Positions 20,794-33,716 of a DNA stretch of 64,000 nucleotides are shown in pieces. The DNA lies in assembly GCA_036971715.1 (NCBI GenBank), contig JAVHJL010000004.1, positions 1,674,001-1,738,000 on the forward strand. The letters run 5' to 3'. This DNA is from Arthrobotrys musiformis. Its lineage: Eukaryota; Ascomycota; Orbiliomycetes; Orbiliales; Orbiliaceae. The notes below the pieces were generated by a model. It was not told the origin of the DNA, did no database searches, and saw only the letters and a program-made list of their open reading frames with translations. The first letter of the stretch is position 1. Every line of letters starts with the position of its first letter. The translations under genes and the position numbers were made by a program.

Positions 20794-23700
20794 ATGGATG
20801 AAGCTTTGAATATCGAGGAGGAGCTTGGTCTCCAAGCCTTCACCCACGAGTCCCTGGAGGAGAAGATGGTCGAAAAGGCCGAGGCCGAGATGCTGGAGAA
20901 AGAAGCACAGCAAAGCGAGAGGATGAAAGAAAGAGAAGCCGCCGCCCTTAAGAAACTAGACGTTGATATACGAGCCTTACGCAGTTTGGTAAAGTCGACA
21001 ATTGGCCCCAAAAAGGCCGAGTACCAAGAGAAGCTTGACGGTTTACTGGAGAAATCTGAGTTACACGCCGCCAATATTGTCGATATCGATCGAAGGCTTC
21101 AACAGAGGGCTTTGAAAGCCGTTGCTGCCGTTGCTGCCGTTGGTAGTTCTCGGGGACAGAGAACCGGGGAGTCCCGTCGGGACTATCTTATCCGGACGGG
21201 GGTTATGAACCCCTTCTCGCAAGATGGTCCTGACGGCGACGAACCCTCTCTGTTGCCCGAGGCTACAGTGGAAAGAGAGACGACAGCGCCCACACAAAAA
21301 CCACTATCCTTCCAAAACCTGCGAGCCCCAGGTTTTGCCGACGATTACCGGGATAAGATCGCCAAGAGGGCAAAGGTAACGGCCACGGCGTCGATGGCCA
21401 CAGCCGTCGATGCCCCACTACCATCGACCCAGGCTCAAAAGCGAACACCGCGGAAAGCTCAGCCCGCAGCCGGGAGGGTTGCAGGGTTTGAGGACGATTA
21501 CGAAGAAGGGGTCACGAGGACCCCGCGGCCTCGACGTGCCGCAAAAAGGGTTTCCCCCCAGGTGGAAGCCCAGGTCTCCGGCTCCAACGAGGAGTCGGAT
21601 GACTATGAGGAGGGAGAATGGCGGGAAGACGAGGAGGAGGAGGGGGACGATGACGAAGAAGAGGTGGAGGAGGTTATGTCAACCTCTAAAAAAGGCAAAG
21701 GGCGGGCAACGCGCTCCCGCCCCAAGAAGGGGAACGGCGATGGCGAGGGGGGAGGGGATGACTTAGTGGGGTACGACGATGGCTACGAGCACGTCTACCA
21801 GAAGCGTCTGAAGGCCTGGTGTGCCAAACGTGCGGCCGCCAGAGCCGACAGCGCTGAGGTAGACGGGGAGGAAATCCCCGAGTGGCTCAAGCCATCTCCC
21901 TCCGCCCCGGACCTCGTCGTCGATGAGGGCTTCAAGCTCCCGGGAGATATCGCCCAATCGCTGTTCGACTACCAGAAGACAGCGGTCAATTGGCTGTGGA
22001 ACCTCCACGCCAAACAGCACACCGGGGGTATCCTCGGTGACGAAATGGGTCTCGGGAAGACCATCCAGACCATCGCATTCATTGCGGGTCTACACTACAG
22101 CAGACTTCTAACAAAGCCTGTTCTCGTCGTCGCACCAGCCACTGTCCTGAAGCAGTGGTGTAACGAGTTCCACAAATGGTGGCCATGCTTGCGGGTCTCG
22201 ATCCTTCACTCCTCTGGGAGTGGAATGCTTTCTGTCGCCGCCGATAAGAAAGCCGAGGAAACGATCGACGACGACGAGGCCCTGTTGGATGCTCTGGAGA
22301 GCACGGCGCCGTCGAAGGCGCAAAAGGCCGCGAAGAAAATTGTTGACAAGGTCAAAGCTAAGGGTCACATCCTTATCTCAACATACACCGGCCTAAGCAC
22401 GTACCACAAGCTCCTCCTCGACACCGACTGGGAATGTGTGGTCCTCGACGAAGGACACAAGATCCGAAACCCGGATGCGAAAATTACGATCGCTGCAAAG
22501 CAGCTTCGCAGCTCGACCAGGTTCATCCTGTCGGGAACCCCAATCCAGAACAACCTCCGTGAGCTTTGGAGCTTGTTCGACTTCGTTTACCCTGGAAAAC
22601 TTGGTATCTACCAAGTATTCAACGAGCATATCGCGATTCCGATCAAGCTCGGCGGCTACGCCGGAGCGAACAATACCCAGATCCATACTGCGTTCAAATG
22701 CGCCGTCGTCCTGAGAGAGATGATCAGCCCTTACATCCTCCGTCGTTTAAAGGCAGACGTCGCAGTCTTGCCACCAAAACAAGATCAAGTCTTATTTTGT
22801 AATCTTGTCGTCGAACAAAAAACTGCCTACGAGACATACATTAAATCTCCCGAAACCGGCGATATTCTCGCCGGTAAGAGAGATGTTCTCGCCGGTATCG
22901 ACGTTCTCAGAAAGATTTGCAACCATCCCGATCTTTGCAACCGACACAAGTTAACCGCCGATCCCAAGTACGATTACGGGAATCCCGTCAGGTCTGGAAA
23001 AATGCAAATTGTCAAGGGACTACTCAAAGCATGGGAGAAGGACAATTTGAAGTGCTTGATTTTTTCGCAAGGCACCCAGATGTTGGACATCCTGGAGAGA
23101 TTTGTGAGGAAATCAAAGTATAATTACTTACGTCTAGACGGTACCACGGATATCAAGTTGAGACAATCCATGGTCGATGAGTTCAATAACGATCCAACCC
23201 TTCAAGTCTTCCTACTCACTACCAAAGTTGGCGGATACGGTCTGAACCTGACCGGGGCGACCCGAGTTATTATCTTCGACCCGGACTGGAATCCCTCCAA
23301 CGATATGCAAGCCCGCGAACGCTCGTGGAGACTAGGACAAAAACACGAAGTCCGGATATACCGACTTCTCAGTAGAGGCACGATCGAAGAGAAAATCTAC
23401 CAACGACAGCTCTACAAGCAATTCCTCACGAAAAAGATCCTGGAAGATCCAGAACAACGACGTGTATTTAAAATGGACGATATGAAGGATCTTTTCACCT
23501 TGGGATCCATGGATCACGGGACTGAGACTGGCAGTTTGTTCGAGGGAGTTGAGAAAACATTGACGGATGCCAGGAAGATTCAAGAAGATGAGCAATCGGA
23601 GACGGTGCAGAAGATCGCTGGGGTGTTCAAACTTGAGAATTTGTAAGTTATTACTCCTACTACATACCTACATTCTCGATACTAATACTTCGATATAGCG

Positions 23701-24329
23701 TCGGAGGTGCAGGTAACCTTCTCAGTGGCTCCATGACCGGGGAAGCCCCTAAACCCGACGATTCCTCCAGCAAACCCTCCGAAAGCACTTCGAGCAAATC
23801 GACCACCAACAAAAAGCGTAAACGCGACGAGTCTGACAAGAATGACAAGAACGACCAAATCCTCGAGTCGATCCTAGTGCAAGCTGGCGTTCATAGCATA
23901 GTGGAACATGACGCCATCATGACTACCTCGAAATCGAGCTCAGAGATCGTAGAACGAGAAGCGAATCGGATTGCCAACGACGCTCGAGCGGCACTCACCC
24001 GTTCGTTTGAGGCGTTGAAGAAACATAACGTCCCCGGACAAGTACTCTGGACCGGTCGTATCGACTCCCGAGGCGGCGGTCAAGGAAACTCAATCCTTCC
24101 CGACAGATTGTTGAAACAATCAGAAATCCAGGCGAGGTTGAAGAATTGGTTCTTGGAGCACCAGGCTAAACAGAAGAGAATCACGACGACTATGATCATG
24201 GATGCGTTTAATCCTGTGATTCACAAGAAGAATCAAGATTTCTTTAAGAAGACTTTGTGGAGCACGGCGGAGATGAATAAGCAGACGAAGTTTTGGAAGT
24301 TGAGGACGGGTGGTGTGAAGGGGCGATAG
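20794..24329 (+). CDS. RAD26: Transcription-coupled repair SNF2 ATPase Rad26/CSB (ERCC6)
   Basis: Rad26 (Rhp26, human CSB) is a Swi2/Snf2 translocase that binds stalled RNA polymerase II and starts transcription-coupled nucleotide excision repair. Exon 1 is 20794-23642, the intron 23643-23698 (56 nt, branch ACTAAT), exon 2 23699-24329; 1159 residues. The ATG is in strong context (ACAACCATGG). The N-terminal leucine-latch region begins EEELGLQAF. Helicase motifs in order: DEMGLGKTIQ (I, about residue 418), DEGHKIRNP (II, about residue 552), LSGTPIQNNLRELWSLFDF (III), then the C-lobe with LRLDGTTDIKLRQ, VGGYGLNLTGA and RERSWRLGQ (motif VI). The exon-2 C-terminus carries KKRKRDE and the conserved RLKNWFLEHQAKQKRITT segment. 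It is divergent from HFI1 and convergent with the next gene. Confidence 0.97.
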
Positions 24330-25073
24330 GTTGGGAGTGGAGGTATTATAGATGGATATTTTAATGTTTAAGGTTCAGGCGTCTTTTTATACGGTGGGAT
24401 GTCTGGATTCGATTATATATATAGGCGTCCGCTTTTCCTTTTTTTTGTTTTCTTGTTGGCATAGCGTGGTTATCTGTGTCGGCATGGTAGCGTCCTTTCT
24501 GTATGGACGGTATACTATCGGTATTATGAGATCATGAGATGGAATTCGACTAATTATTTCTTGTACTATAAGATTTTCAAATACATGAACTAGGGTCTCC
24601 TTGGTTTAATATTATTATATGAATGCTAATCGCAGCGGCTTCGGTATGATGCTTTGAAGAGCAGCTGTAGTTTCGGTCACATTGAACAATCGTGCATGAT
24701 CAAGGAAAGATAACCAAAACCCAGAATCAACGCTTACCTACTAATTACGACTGAAATATATAGCGCTCAAGGTTCCTTGCCAGCTTCCAAACAAAGAAGG
24801 ATAAAGAGCAAATCGCAAAATCATGATGCATTGGTGTTAAACGCCGTATAAGCATGCTAAAAAAAACCCAGTGCGACAGATGCATTTTCCCCTTCCTGTA
24901 CCTTGTCCGTGTCCCTTCCTTTTTATCCCCCGCCCTTAACCGTCATTATACCCCCCGCGGCCTGTTAATATAGACATTAAGAAAAAGAAAGAAACAAAAA
25001 AAAAACATGATGGAGCCCTTTTGCCGTGGTTCATAAGGCTACCGGGATTTGAAGTGAGAGCGTATAGTTATTT
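24330..25073. other. Convergent intergenic region
   Basis: The 3' UTRs of RAD26 and the Bre4-like gene are expected here. Short A-runs occur on the minus-gene side. No further gene was seen. Confidence 0.6.
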
Positions 25074-28000
25074 TTATGAGATCTCCAACATTTCCTCGTC
25101 GATGACACCGTGAAGGATCTTGATGCTCCTGGCGCACTTCTCCAGTCCCTCCGAAACCCTTCCTGTCAATAGCACTAATGAGAAAACAAGATTAGTACAA
25201 ATATCCAAAAACTTGATGTTTAAAAGGGGTAAATGATGCATACCATAAGCATAAATCAACGCAAAGTCCTCCTCGCTCTCCCCGCTCCCCTGACCAACCC
25301 TCCGATCCCTCTCTCTAAACTTATGAATCTTCATCAACAATCTATCCCTGCTCCTGACAATACTCGGCAGGGTCTCCGGCAACGGGAACCCGCTGCGCAT
25401 GCTACTGCTCAAAACGTAGAATAGCTGGAAAATCCTCGAACACAATTCCGCCCGCTCGTTTTTGGTGAACGCCAGGATTTCCATCTCCCTGGTCGAGGAC
25501 TGCGGTTCCTTCGCTATGATGACCGACATACCGTGGAAGGCATCCAGCATCGACTGCGTATTCGTTAGGATTTCTGAAAAGTCTTCGACGGGGAAGGGAC
25601 CCTTGAGACGGAACTCGAAGGGGATTTGGGAGAGTAGCGATTGCAGGCGGAGTAATGCCTGCTGGAGGTGGATTTCTTCCGTGATGTTCATGTATGCGGC
25701 TACATCCGTCGGCGCGGCTTCGACGAGGTAATTCAACGGATCACGTTTCCAGATCAATGCCATCCGTAACCAAAGCACCGATAATCCATCCCTTAACTTC
25801 TTCCGCGCGGATATAGGCCATACGTATCGGGAGATTATAAGACCCCATGTTACACCCGCCAACACGGATAAAACGCGGTGGAGGGCGATTTCGGTGATGA
25901 TGGGGTCTTTTCCGCCTTCGTCGCTGTCGTCTTCGTCTTCGTCTTTGATGCTGATGGTGTAGGCGTACAGTGCGGTGATGTTGTAGGTCAAGAGGATGAA
26001 ACGGCTGAAGCTGGCTTTTGCGGGGTAGTTTAGGGTTAATGTGAAGCAGAGGAAGGAGAGGACGAAGCCGTAGAGGGAGAGGATTATGGGTAGTTCTGGG
26101 AAGGTCCACCAGGAGAATACGGCGGCTGAGGCTCCGATTATGGTACCAATGAAACGGTAGAGGCCTGATGTGTTCGTTGCGCCTAGGGTCATGGACATCA
26201 CGATCATGTAGGATACTAGACCCCATTCGCCTCTGTAGTGGGTATAGATCGGACGGGTGAGGGGGATGTATGATGGGAGTGCGTATATGGCAGCGCCGAC
26301 ACCGACTTTGAAGGCGAATTTTACGTCGTCGCGACGGAACATCCGGAGGGCTTTCCAGATGCGGTATCCCAGGGCGTTATGGGTTTTGTTCTCACGACGG
26401 GCGATTTCCTCCTGTAGGACTTTTACGTCTGAGAGGCCGCCGGGGAGTTGTTGTGGGAGAACACGGTCGATACGGCGGTCGCCGTCTTCGATTTCTTCGT
26501 TGGGTTTTCTGAAAATGTGGCGGAGGGGGTTGAGCCAGTGCCATGTTCGGGGTAGGGGTAGTTCCTGGATACCTTCGAGCTGGTCGAGGATGTCGAGGAG
26601 ATCGAAGAGTTCTTTCGCGAAGTCTTCGAGGGAGTAAGCGAAGTGACCACAGCTGGCGGCGACTTCCTCTTGGTCTGCGGCCAAATCGGCGGATTTACGA
26701 CCGGAGATGTCTTGTTGGTTGTAGAGCTGGTCGAGGGCGAGTTTACGCTTTTCGGTGTAGAGTTCTAGTGCATCTCGAAGGCTGGCGCGGAAATGAGGGT
26801 TCACGCTGACGGTGTAGTCTGTGCCGTCACCGAAGGGGAGTTCGTCCAGCATGAGTTTGAGAGTAACGGCGAGGGATCGCTGTAGAATTCATTATATTAG
26901 CAAATACAAAGTGTACACATCTGTGATCTGGTATGAAACGTACCATAGAAGGCCCAAGATGTTGAATAAATTGGTCGAATAGGATCCGACCTGTGACGAC
27001 TACAAGGGCTCCGTCCGCTGAACTCGCGGTGCCTATCGTACCAATAGTGTCCATAGTGCGCGTGGTACCCGACGTGCCAGGTCTCACGTCTACAGGGGAA
27101 TCAAAATAGTCCCGAGAGACATCCTCGGAAGGAGTCTGGAGATACGAGCTTGTAAAGGAGGATTGTAGTTCTGGATAGTCGGACAAATACGGGTCCGTCT
27201 GATCACTCTGTTCGAGAAGGGAGAACTGGGTACTAGCGGCATTTTGCAAACCACCAATAGCCTGCGCGAGTCTCTATAATTGATAAAATATGTATTAGAA
27301 ACATAATAGTACATAGATATAAGTTTACGAGTCAAGAGACGTACCTGAAGACATTCGACAAGACGTAGTTCAAGTCCGTATGTAACTTCAGTTCCCTTCA
27401 TATAATGTTCAAACTTCGCCTCATGCAAGTGCTTGGCCAGGTCCGTGAAGGTCTTTCTATGATCCGCGGAGGCCTTTTTGAACGATGCTTGCCGCAGGTG
27501 CTCTTCAGACCCATCAATGAATCCCTTGGTAATCCCTTCAAGCATTTCAGAAAAGGCACGGGTCGAGTTCACCATGGACTTTCGCAACTCTGTTACAGCA
27601 AAACTCGGCCACATGATATTAGACAGGGTGGTAGAGATGACAATCGCACAAACAGCCATTGCGACGGTTTGCAAAATCTTCGTCATGTTGAATATCCCTT
27701 CCTGCGCAGCAACATCCTTAGTCAAGGTGGCAATGATTATAATGGACGCAAGACTGCAGGATACGTTGGCAGTCGGGCTGGCCATTTTGAGTTTTGTCCA
27801 TCCTATAAGTCCTAGACCTCCTACACAGAAGACCAACAATATGAGGATGTGCCCGACAGCAGGATGCGCCAGATGAGCGAAGAAGGTAGCCGTCCCGAGT
27901 GCCCCAGCCGAGGCTAGGCAAGCGTACAAAACAGCGATCGTAGCGAACATGGTCGCCTCAGCCATACTTCCTCGAGTCCGAGCTGGATGGAAGTATACAG

Positions 28001-28461
28001 CAACCGTAGCTACCATATGTTTGCCATCATTCTTGCCAAATAGTGCTGCAAAGAGCGGTATGTAGGTTGCCATTGACCCGAGGAAGTATGCCAAGGCACA
28101 TTTCAGCGCGTCCTTCAGCTTCCAGGTATCAATGAACCTTTTGAGAAACGGCGGGAGCCTTATGTTTTGTCTCCACGCAGGGACCTTAGCATGGCCGTTT
28201 GCATAGCCGTTCGCATGCCCGTTCCCGTTGGGAAGCAGGCCGTTTTCTTCATGATATTCGTCATCATCGTGTGGGGAGTCCGTGCTGCTGTCGTTGTCGT
28301 CAACACTTCTCGGGTGCGCAAAGGTTACATGCCGGGTGACGCGCCGGCCGCTAGACGGCAAAATGACGGTTCCGTGCCTCTACAGCGAATATTAGCATCG
28401 AAAGAAAACAGGAAAAGGGAGCGAAAGAGGAGCATACGATGTTTCTGTTCCTGTGAGGCAT
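25074..28461 (-). CDS. Bre4/ArAE-2-type multi-pass membrane protein (FUSC-like, DUF2421)
   Basis: Fungal members of this family resemble yeast Bre4 (brefeldin A sensitivity) and aromatic-acid exporters; the substrate is unknown. Exons: 28461-28438, 28379-27345, 27273-26944, 26879-25244 and 25174-25074, 1041 residues. The start is MPHRNRNI in a 24-base first exon; no ATG lies at the head of the exon-2 frame and an in-frame stop sits just before its acceptor. The ArAE_2_N half has helices such as ALAYFLGSMATYIPLFAALF, GHILILLVFCVGGLGLIGW and ILQTVAMAVCAIVISTTL. The second FUSC-like half begins VKFAFKVGVGAAIYALPSYI and continues through GTIIGASAAVFSWWTF and VLAGVTWGLIISRYVWP. The C-terminal soluble part matches DUF2421. 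Intron 4 is in frame but removes GTATGC...TTAG with a TACTAAT branch. Confidence 0.88.
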
Positions 28462-28910
28462 CGGCGGTGGTCGGACATTTGACGATGATGTTGGTGATTC
28501 CCAGCCGTGGAATGCGGAATTACGGATTTCCAAGATGATGCGGCCCCCACGGTCAGCCAAGATATTTCAGCGGCTGCCAAGAGCGTCGGTTCACGAGGCT
28601 TGATGGCGAAACCAGGTCATCCGCAGACAAGCCTTTTCCTTTAGTTTGTTTTGTCGATTCGATTCGAACCTGACAGCCAGGTGGAGAACCAGATTTCGAT
28701 CTAGCTGGGGGGGCCCAAATGTCAGGCCGGATATCGATATCGGTAGGCCGGCAAGGTAGTTTTGGACGAATACCATTGTGGAACCAGAGCACGCACCAGC
28801 TTCGGGCACATGAGCTGTGTCATTACCATAGATCGTAGCTACGTATAATAGGCATGCGATATAAACCTCAAATAGGGAGTATCGATATTTACGGAGATAG
28901 GGGAATCTAT

Positions 28911-28924
28911 CATGATCGATCATG
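28911..28924. repeat. 14-bp perfect palindrome
   Basis: CATGATCGATCATG equals its reverse complement. It lies about 450 bases upstream of the Bre4-like start codon. Confidence 0.5.
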
Positions 28925-30341
28925 CATGAGAACCTTCGATAAAATCATGTTCAGACAGACTCGAGCCATAGATCTGGTTTACATGTATGCATCCATCTCT
29001 CAATTTTGCATACACTGCACTCGTCTACAAGCCAGCAGGAGGGTCCGAGGTTCTCCAAGGTATCTGGCCTCGAATCAAGACACGTATACATATACATACT
29101 TACCTAGTACGAAGTAAGTACTTGTAACCTGTGAAGTATCATGACTCTGGCTACGAGATACGGGCCCGTACGGGAGAGCCACCATGATATCATAGTGCTG
29201 GACCGTACCATCAAGTAGCTCTGCAGCTGAAGCCCGGCATCTACTCCGTCGAGTTCAAGACGGGAGAGAGAAGCCATCGACATATCAGCCACCTCGTGCT
29301 GCCTGCCCAATCCGTCCATCGCTAGCGATGGCGCATGAAAGCGTGCATGCCCGTCGTGTGTACCTTTTCCTTTCAAGCCAAGACCCGATGGCAGGATGTT
29401 TCAAGATGGTCAACTTGGGCGAAGAAGCCCGTCCCGAGCCGGTGCGCGGTGGAAGTCGTAGTTAGTGTCCAGTGGGAGAGTGGGTTGATAGTGGACGGTG
29501 GTGGCCCTGTGGGGTGAATGTGGAATGGGCCGCACCAAACTAATACGACGTGGTATAGCTCGCAAAGGTTAGTTAGGGGCTAGCTCGCGAGATATATAAA
29601 AAAAAGACGCACCCTGGCGGAAGCTGCAAATGCAAATGCAAAAACTCTTTTGGAAGCTGAAGTTTACGTGATGAGATCTCAACGGGTAGCCAATCCGAGG
29701 CGCAGGAAAAGAGGGGCCATCGTGCAAACCATGCATGAACATTCAGATATTGATCAAAGTTGAGGGCCTGGAGTACGTAGGCTGCGGTTCCCGATGTCGT
29801 AGGGCCAAGCGCAGAAGGTAGCATACAGGCGGTGAAGCTGAGGCCTCAGAGGTCTCAGAGGACGGGAAACCCCACTCTGGGTCGTCTTTGGGGAGCCAAC
29901 CGTGCCGATGTCCCAGACACACTGACATACCAGTCCAGTCCATGGCCGCCGCTCTGCCGTGCTAAGCTTTGTCCCACTGATCTCATCCGACCGTACCGCG
30001 ACCCAACGACGAGGCCGGCCGGGTTAGGTAGCTAGCTACCTAAGTGGCTGCTCACTTGGGTCGTTTCTGATAGAATGCCTGCGAGCAATTAATTGTTTCC
30101 CACCCCCAAAGCAAGCTGTCTTTCCTTTCTTTTTCCTCCCTAGCTCTCCCTCTTACTTAAGTACCGGACCTACATACATACATACTCCAAAACAAAAAAA
30201 AATCTCTGAAGGTGCATAGGTTGCATACTTCCTCGCCCGGCCTCTCGCTCTAATTGACTACGGATTTACGTTCTATAACGTAAAAGTATATTCCAAAGTA
30301 AGTTGTCGTTTCTGTCCCTCGATTTTAGCTCTCCCCCGCCG

Positions 30342-30350
30342 TATATAAAA
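30342..30350 (+). promoter_or_regulatory. TATA box of the aminotransferase gene
   Basis: TATATAAAA lies about 210 bases before the ATG at 30557 and is followed by a pyrimidine-rich tract, a common fungal core-promoter layout. Confidence 0.6.
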
Positions 30351-30556
30351 GGAGGGGCGGCCGTCGCCTCCCTTGGCCCCCCCGCTCCCTCTTTTCTTGG
30401 CCTCTCCAGACTCGCGAATCGAATCGCATTGCATACCTATCTGGTTGCCTGCTTGATCTGACCTTTCGTCCTTCGAGAATTGACATTGACCTCCTTTTGT
30501 TCTTCATAGAAAAAAATTAAAGCTAAAAACAACAAAAAAATAAATACCTCGTTACA

Positions 30557-33021
30557 ATGTCATTCTCAGGACGCAAGGTGAGCTTCGCTGTACCGGTATC
30601 TAATCTATTTTTTATAACTTTACTTTAATATTCGTATCGTGAATTGGGATACTGAGCTTCGAGTAGTTCTCTATCAACAGAAACACCGGTGCGCCGCGTG
30701 AACGACGCTTTTCGACCGCTAAGGGTCCTTCGGAGAGCGGTTAGTCCCTCGACAGCACGTTTTCGACGTCAGAAGTTGCTTTGTTGCTAATTCGCTCCTT
30801 CTAGAACTCAATTCTTCGGCCCATCGTCAATTTAGAAATGCCCACGACGGCCACAAACCGCATGCAGGATTAGGTACTTATAGCATTCACCGGATTTATA
30901 TCCAACCAACACTTACAAACATATTTTCTAACTTTTGTTGGTCCCTTAGATCCCTCTCGTGCCTCGACGTATGTTTTCAATCCCGTCCTCTCCTCACTTC
31001 CTACGGAAGAAAAATGGTGTAGTTAAAGGTGGTTGGGGATAATTCGCTCACTCGGATTCGATCGATATAGCGGTGTCGTTTGGTGTACAGAACGGGCCTA
31101 TGAGGTAACCCTCGTTCCCCGTCCAACGTCATCCTATCCCGGTAGCTGACCCCAATTGTTACACAGCAAGGATACCTCGAAGCTCCTCATAAGTGGTACG
31201 TCGTTACACAGGCACTCATCTCAAGCTTTGTTGCATTTTTGACATTCTAAATCCGGCTGTTTCATTCAATAGGGCGAACGTAAGTTAGCTTGCGACTTCA
31301 ATGGCTCTGGTCTAGCTGGTAGGCTAACAGGCAGCTAGTTCGGACAAGGAGCTCCAGAGTGCGAAGACGAGATCGAGGGATGTTTCCCAAGACCAACGGA
31401 AATCCCTCTCAGTTTGAACGCTCGCGAGTATGGTATGTACCGTACTACCCTCGAGCGTCACATATTCTACCATATCTAACAAAATTGAAACGTTAGGCCC
31501 TACTGCTGGTATCAAACCTCTTCGTGAGGCTGTTGCCACCCTCTACAATGAACATCATAGGCGTCATCGTCGTAGCAAGTACACTTGGGAGAACGTCGCA
31601 ATTGTCCCAGTATGCTATCATAAACCCGACTCTTAACTTGGACGGGATACCAGTTCTAATCATGAAACTAGGGTGGTCGTGCTGGTCTGATCCGTATCGC
31701 CGCCGTCCTCAATAACGCATATCTTGGTTTCTTTATCCCGGACTACACCGCCTACAATGAAATGCTCTCGCTGTTCAAGAATGTAAGATTTCTAGACTCC
31801 TAAAACACTTCGGGTGCAGCTTCCAGTATGATTCAGTTTAATTAATATCTAGGGTTACAGTTCGCCGCTATCCCATCTCCGCTCTCTGTTCACGATGAAT
31901 ACCAGATTCATCCTGACAAGATCGCGGAGGAGATCGCCAGGGGTGTTAGTGTCATCATGTAAGGACAAGTAGTCTCTACTATGTGACTAGGACACTAGCT
32001 AATTTGTTTTTACTAGTACTTCTAACCCTCGCAATCCTACCGGTGGTGTCGTGAAGAACCCCGATCTCGCAGAGATCCAGGGAATTTGCCGAGATCGCGC
32101 TACATTGATCATGGACGAGTTTTAGTACGTACTTGCAAATGCCCTAATTTACCTTTTTACTAACAATAAAACAGCGGAGGTTACAACTATAGCACTGACT
32201 GTGACGGAACCGTTATCTCGGCCGCCGACAATATTGATGACGTCGACGAAGATGACGTTCTGATCATCGACGGTCTTACCAAGCGTTTCAGACTCCCCGG
32301 TCTTCGTGTCGCTTGGATCGTTGGCCCCAAGGAGTTCATCAAGGCCATTGGTTCTTGCGGTAGCTACCTCGACGGCGGTGCCAATGTTGCATTCCAAGAG
32401 GCTGCTGTTCCAATGCTCGAACCCGCCAAGGTTAAGGAAGAGATGAAGGCTTTACAGGCACACTTCAAGATGAAGAGAGACTACGTTATTGAGCGATTGA
32501 AGGAGATTGGTTTCACGAACGTCGTATGTTTCCTTCTGACTAGACTTGAAGCGAAATGGATACCACTAACCAACGAAACAGAAATCCCCAGAGGCCACCT
32601 TTTACATTTGGCTCGACGTCGAATGTCTCCCCAAGAAGATCAATGACGGTTTGAATTTCTTCCAGGCCTGTCTTAAGGAGAAGGTCATTGTCGTTCCTGG
32701 TATTTTCTTCGACTTGAACCCTGCCATGAGAAGAGACTTGTTTGACAGCCCTTGCCATCACTGTAAGCATACCATTACCGAATAGGCATATTTTATGAAT
32801 GGCTAACTAACGCATATCCCAGTCGTTCGCCTCTCATTTGGCCCGAAGATGGATGTCTTGAAGAAGGGTCTTGACGGTATCGAGCGTGTTGTCAAGAAGT
32901 ATGATACCCTTGTTCTCTTTGCTTAAACATCAAAAAGCCCTCATTAAAAGAACTCAATACGCTAACAAACTCTTCTCACAGGTACCTTGCCGAGGAGCAA
33001 GCTATTGATGATGACGATTGA
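30557..33021 (+). CDS. PLP-dependent class I aminotransferase, 16 exons
   Basis: A fold-type I PLP enzyme; the amino-acid substrate is not evident. Exons: 30557-30577, 30667-30739, 30805-30873, 30950-30968, 31071-31104, 31167-31195, 31273-31279, 31339-31432, 31497-31609, 31672-31782, 31861-31958, 32017-32124, 32175-32523, 32582-32762, 32823-32898 and 32982-33021. They sum to 1422 bases (473 residues). Signatures: WANFGQGAPE near the N-terminus, GPTAGIKPLREAVATLYN, VPGGRAGLIRIAA (cofactor phosphate loop), SNPRNPTGG, IMDEFYGGY (Asp holding the pyridine N), DGLTKRFRLPGLRVAW (PLP Lys) and the substrate Arg in HFVRLSFGP. The first six exons are short and supply an Arg/Ser/His-rich extension, perhaps a targeting signal. 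The intron density is far above that of its neighbours. Exons 1-4 are the least certain part. Confidence 0.87.
31273..31279 (+). other. 7-nt microexon of the aminotransferase
   Basis: GGCGAAC sits between AATAG and GTAAGT. With flanking exons it makes tgG GCG AAC (W-A-N), joining HK to FGQGAPE. Skipping it would shift the frame. Confidence 0.7.
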
Positions 33022-33716
33022 ACAAGCAAATTTTTTTTAGCTTTAGGAGATCAAATATTTCGGGAATTCATGGGGCGCAGGATTATAGAATGAGGAGCTG
33101 GTAGCATTATCTCGTTTTGTTTCTTTTGTTTCCGCAGATCTGTCCTCTGCCTTCTTTGTTCGTAGCCTTATTATTACCTGCTATTATTACTACTATAAAG
33201 TGGAATGAGAACACTATTGCGAACTGTCAAGGATTTAATTTCCGCATTTAATGAAAACATAGAGGGAATTTTGGGTCCCCTGATGGCGAGGAGGCGGCCC
33301 CGGTGCCTAAAGGCTAATTCGAAACCAAACCAGGTAGCTTCATACTCCATCGACGGAGTGGCCTTTGAAACACGTGATGGTGGTTGGCTTGATATTGGAG
33401 TCCGGGATACCTTCACTTATGCATTGTGATTTCCAGGTCAGCCATCTACCGGCTTCTAGGATTTGGGACAAGATTCCAGGTACCAGGTGGCAAGGGGTTC
33501 CACCTGCACTCCACCTACTCCAAACGTCAACGTGTATAACCCACAACGTTGTAATTTTTGCGTTGACAAGTGCATTGCTTCCCAAACCTTCGCGAACAAC
33601 CTCATTCCAGCCGCCCTGCAGAAGTCACCCCATCTTGCATTCGGATATATTCGATTTTTTAGAAAGACAGAAAAAACCCGTACCCGGCCAACCAGCTCGC
33701 AGAAAAAGGAAACGGG
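33022..33716. other. Intergenic region between two plus-strand genes
   Basis: This holds the 3' UTR of the aminotransferase and the promoter of the small GSKIP-like gene. Overlapping short frames on both strands have no family features. Confidence 0.6.

Larger units (their letters stand above)
28462..30556. other. Long bidirectional promoter region
   Basis: This 2.1 kb separates the divergent Bre4-like and aminotransferase genes. The right end has a TATA box at 30342 and a C/T-rich leader. A perfect palindrome occurs at 28911. No coding frame or RNA gene could be supported. Confidence 0.6.

Noticed and set aside
28661..28670. tRNA B-box-like GGTTCGAATC on the minus strand
   Set aside because: No matching A box, acceptor stem or T stem surrounds it, so no cloverleaf can be drawn.
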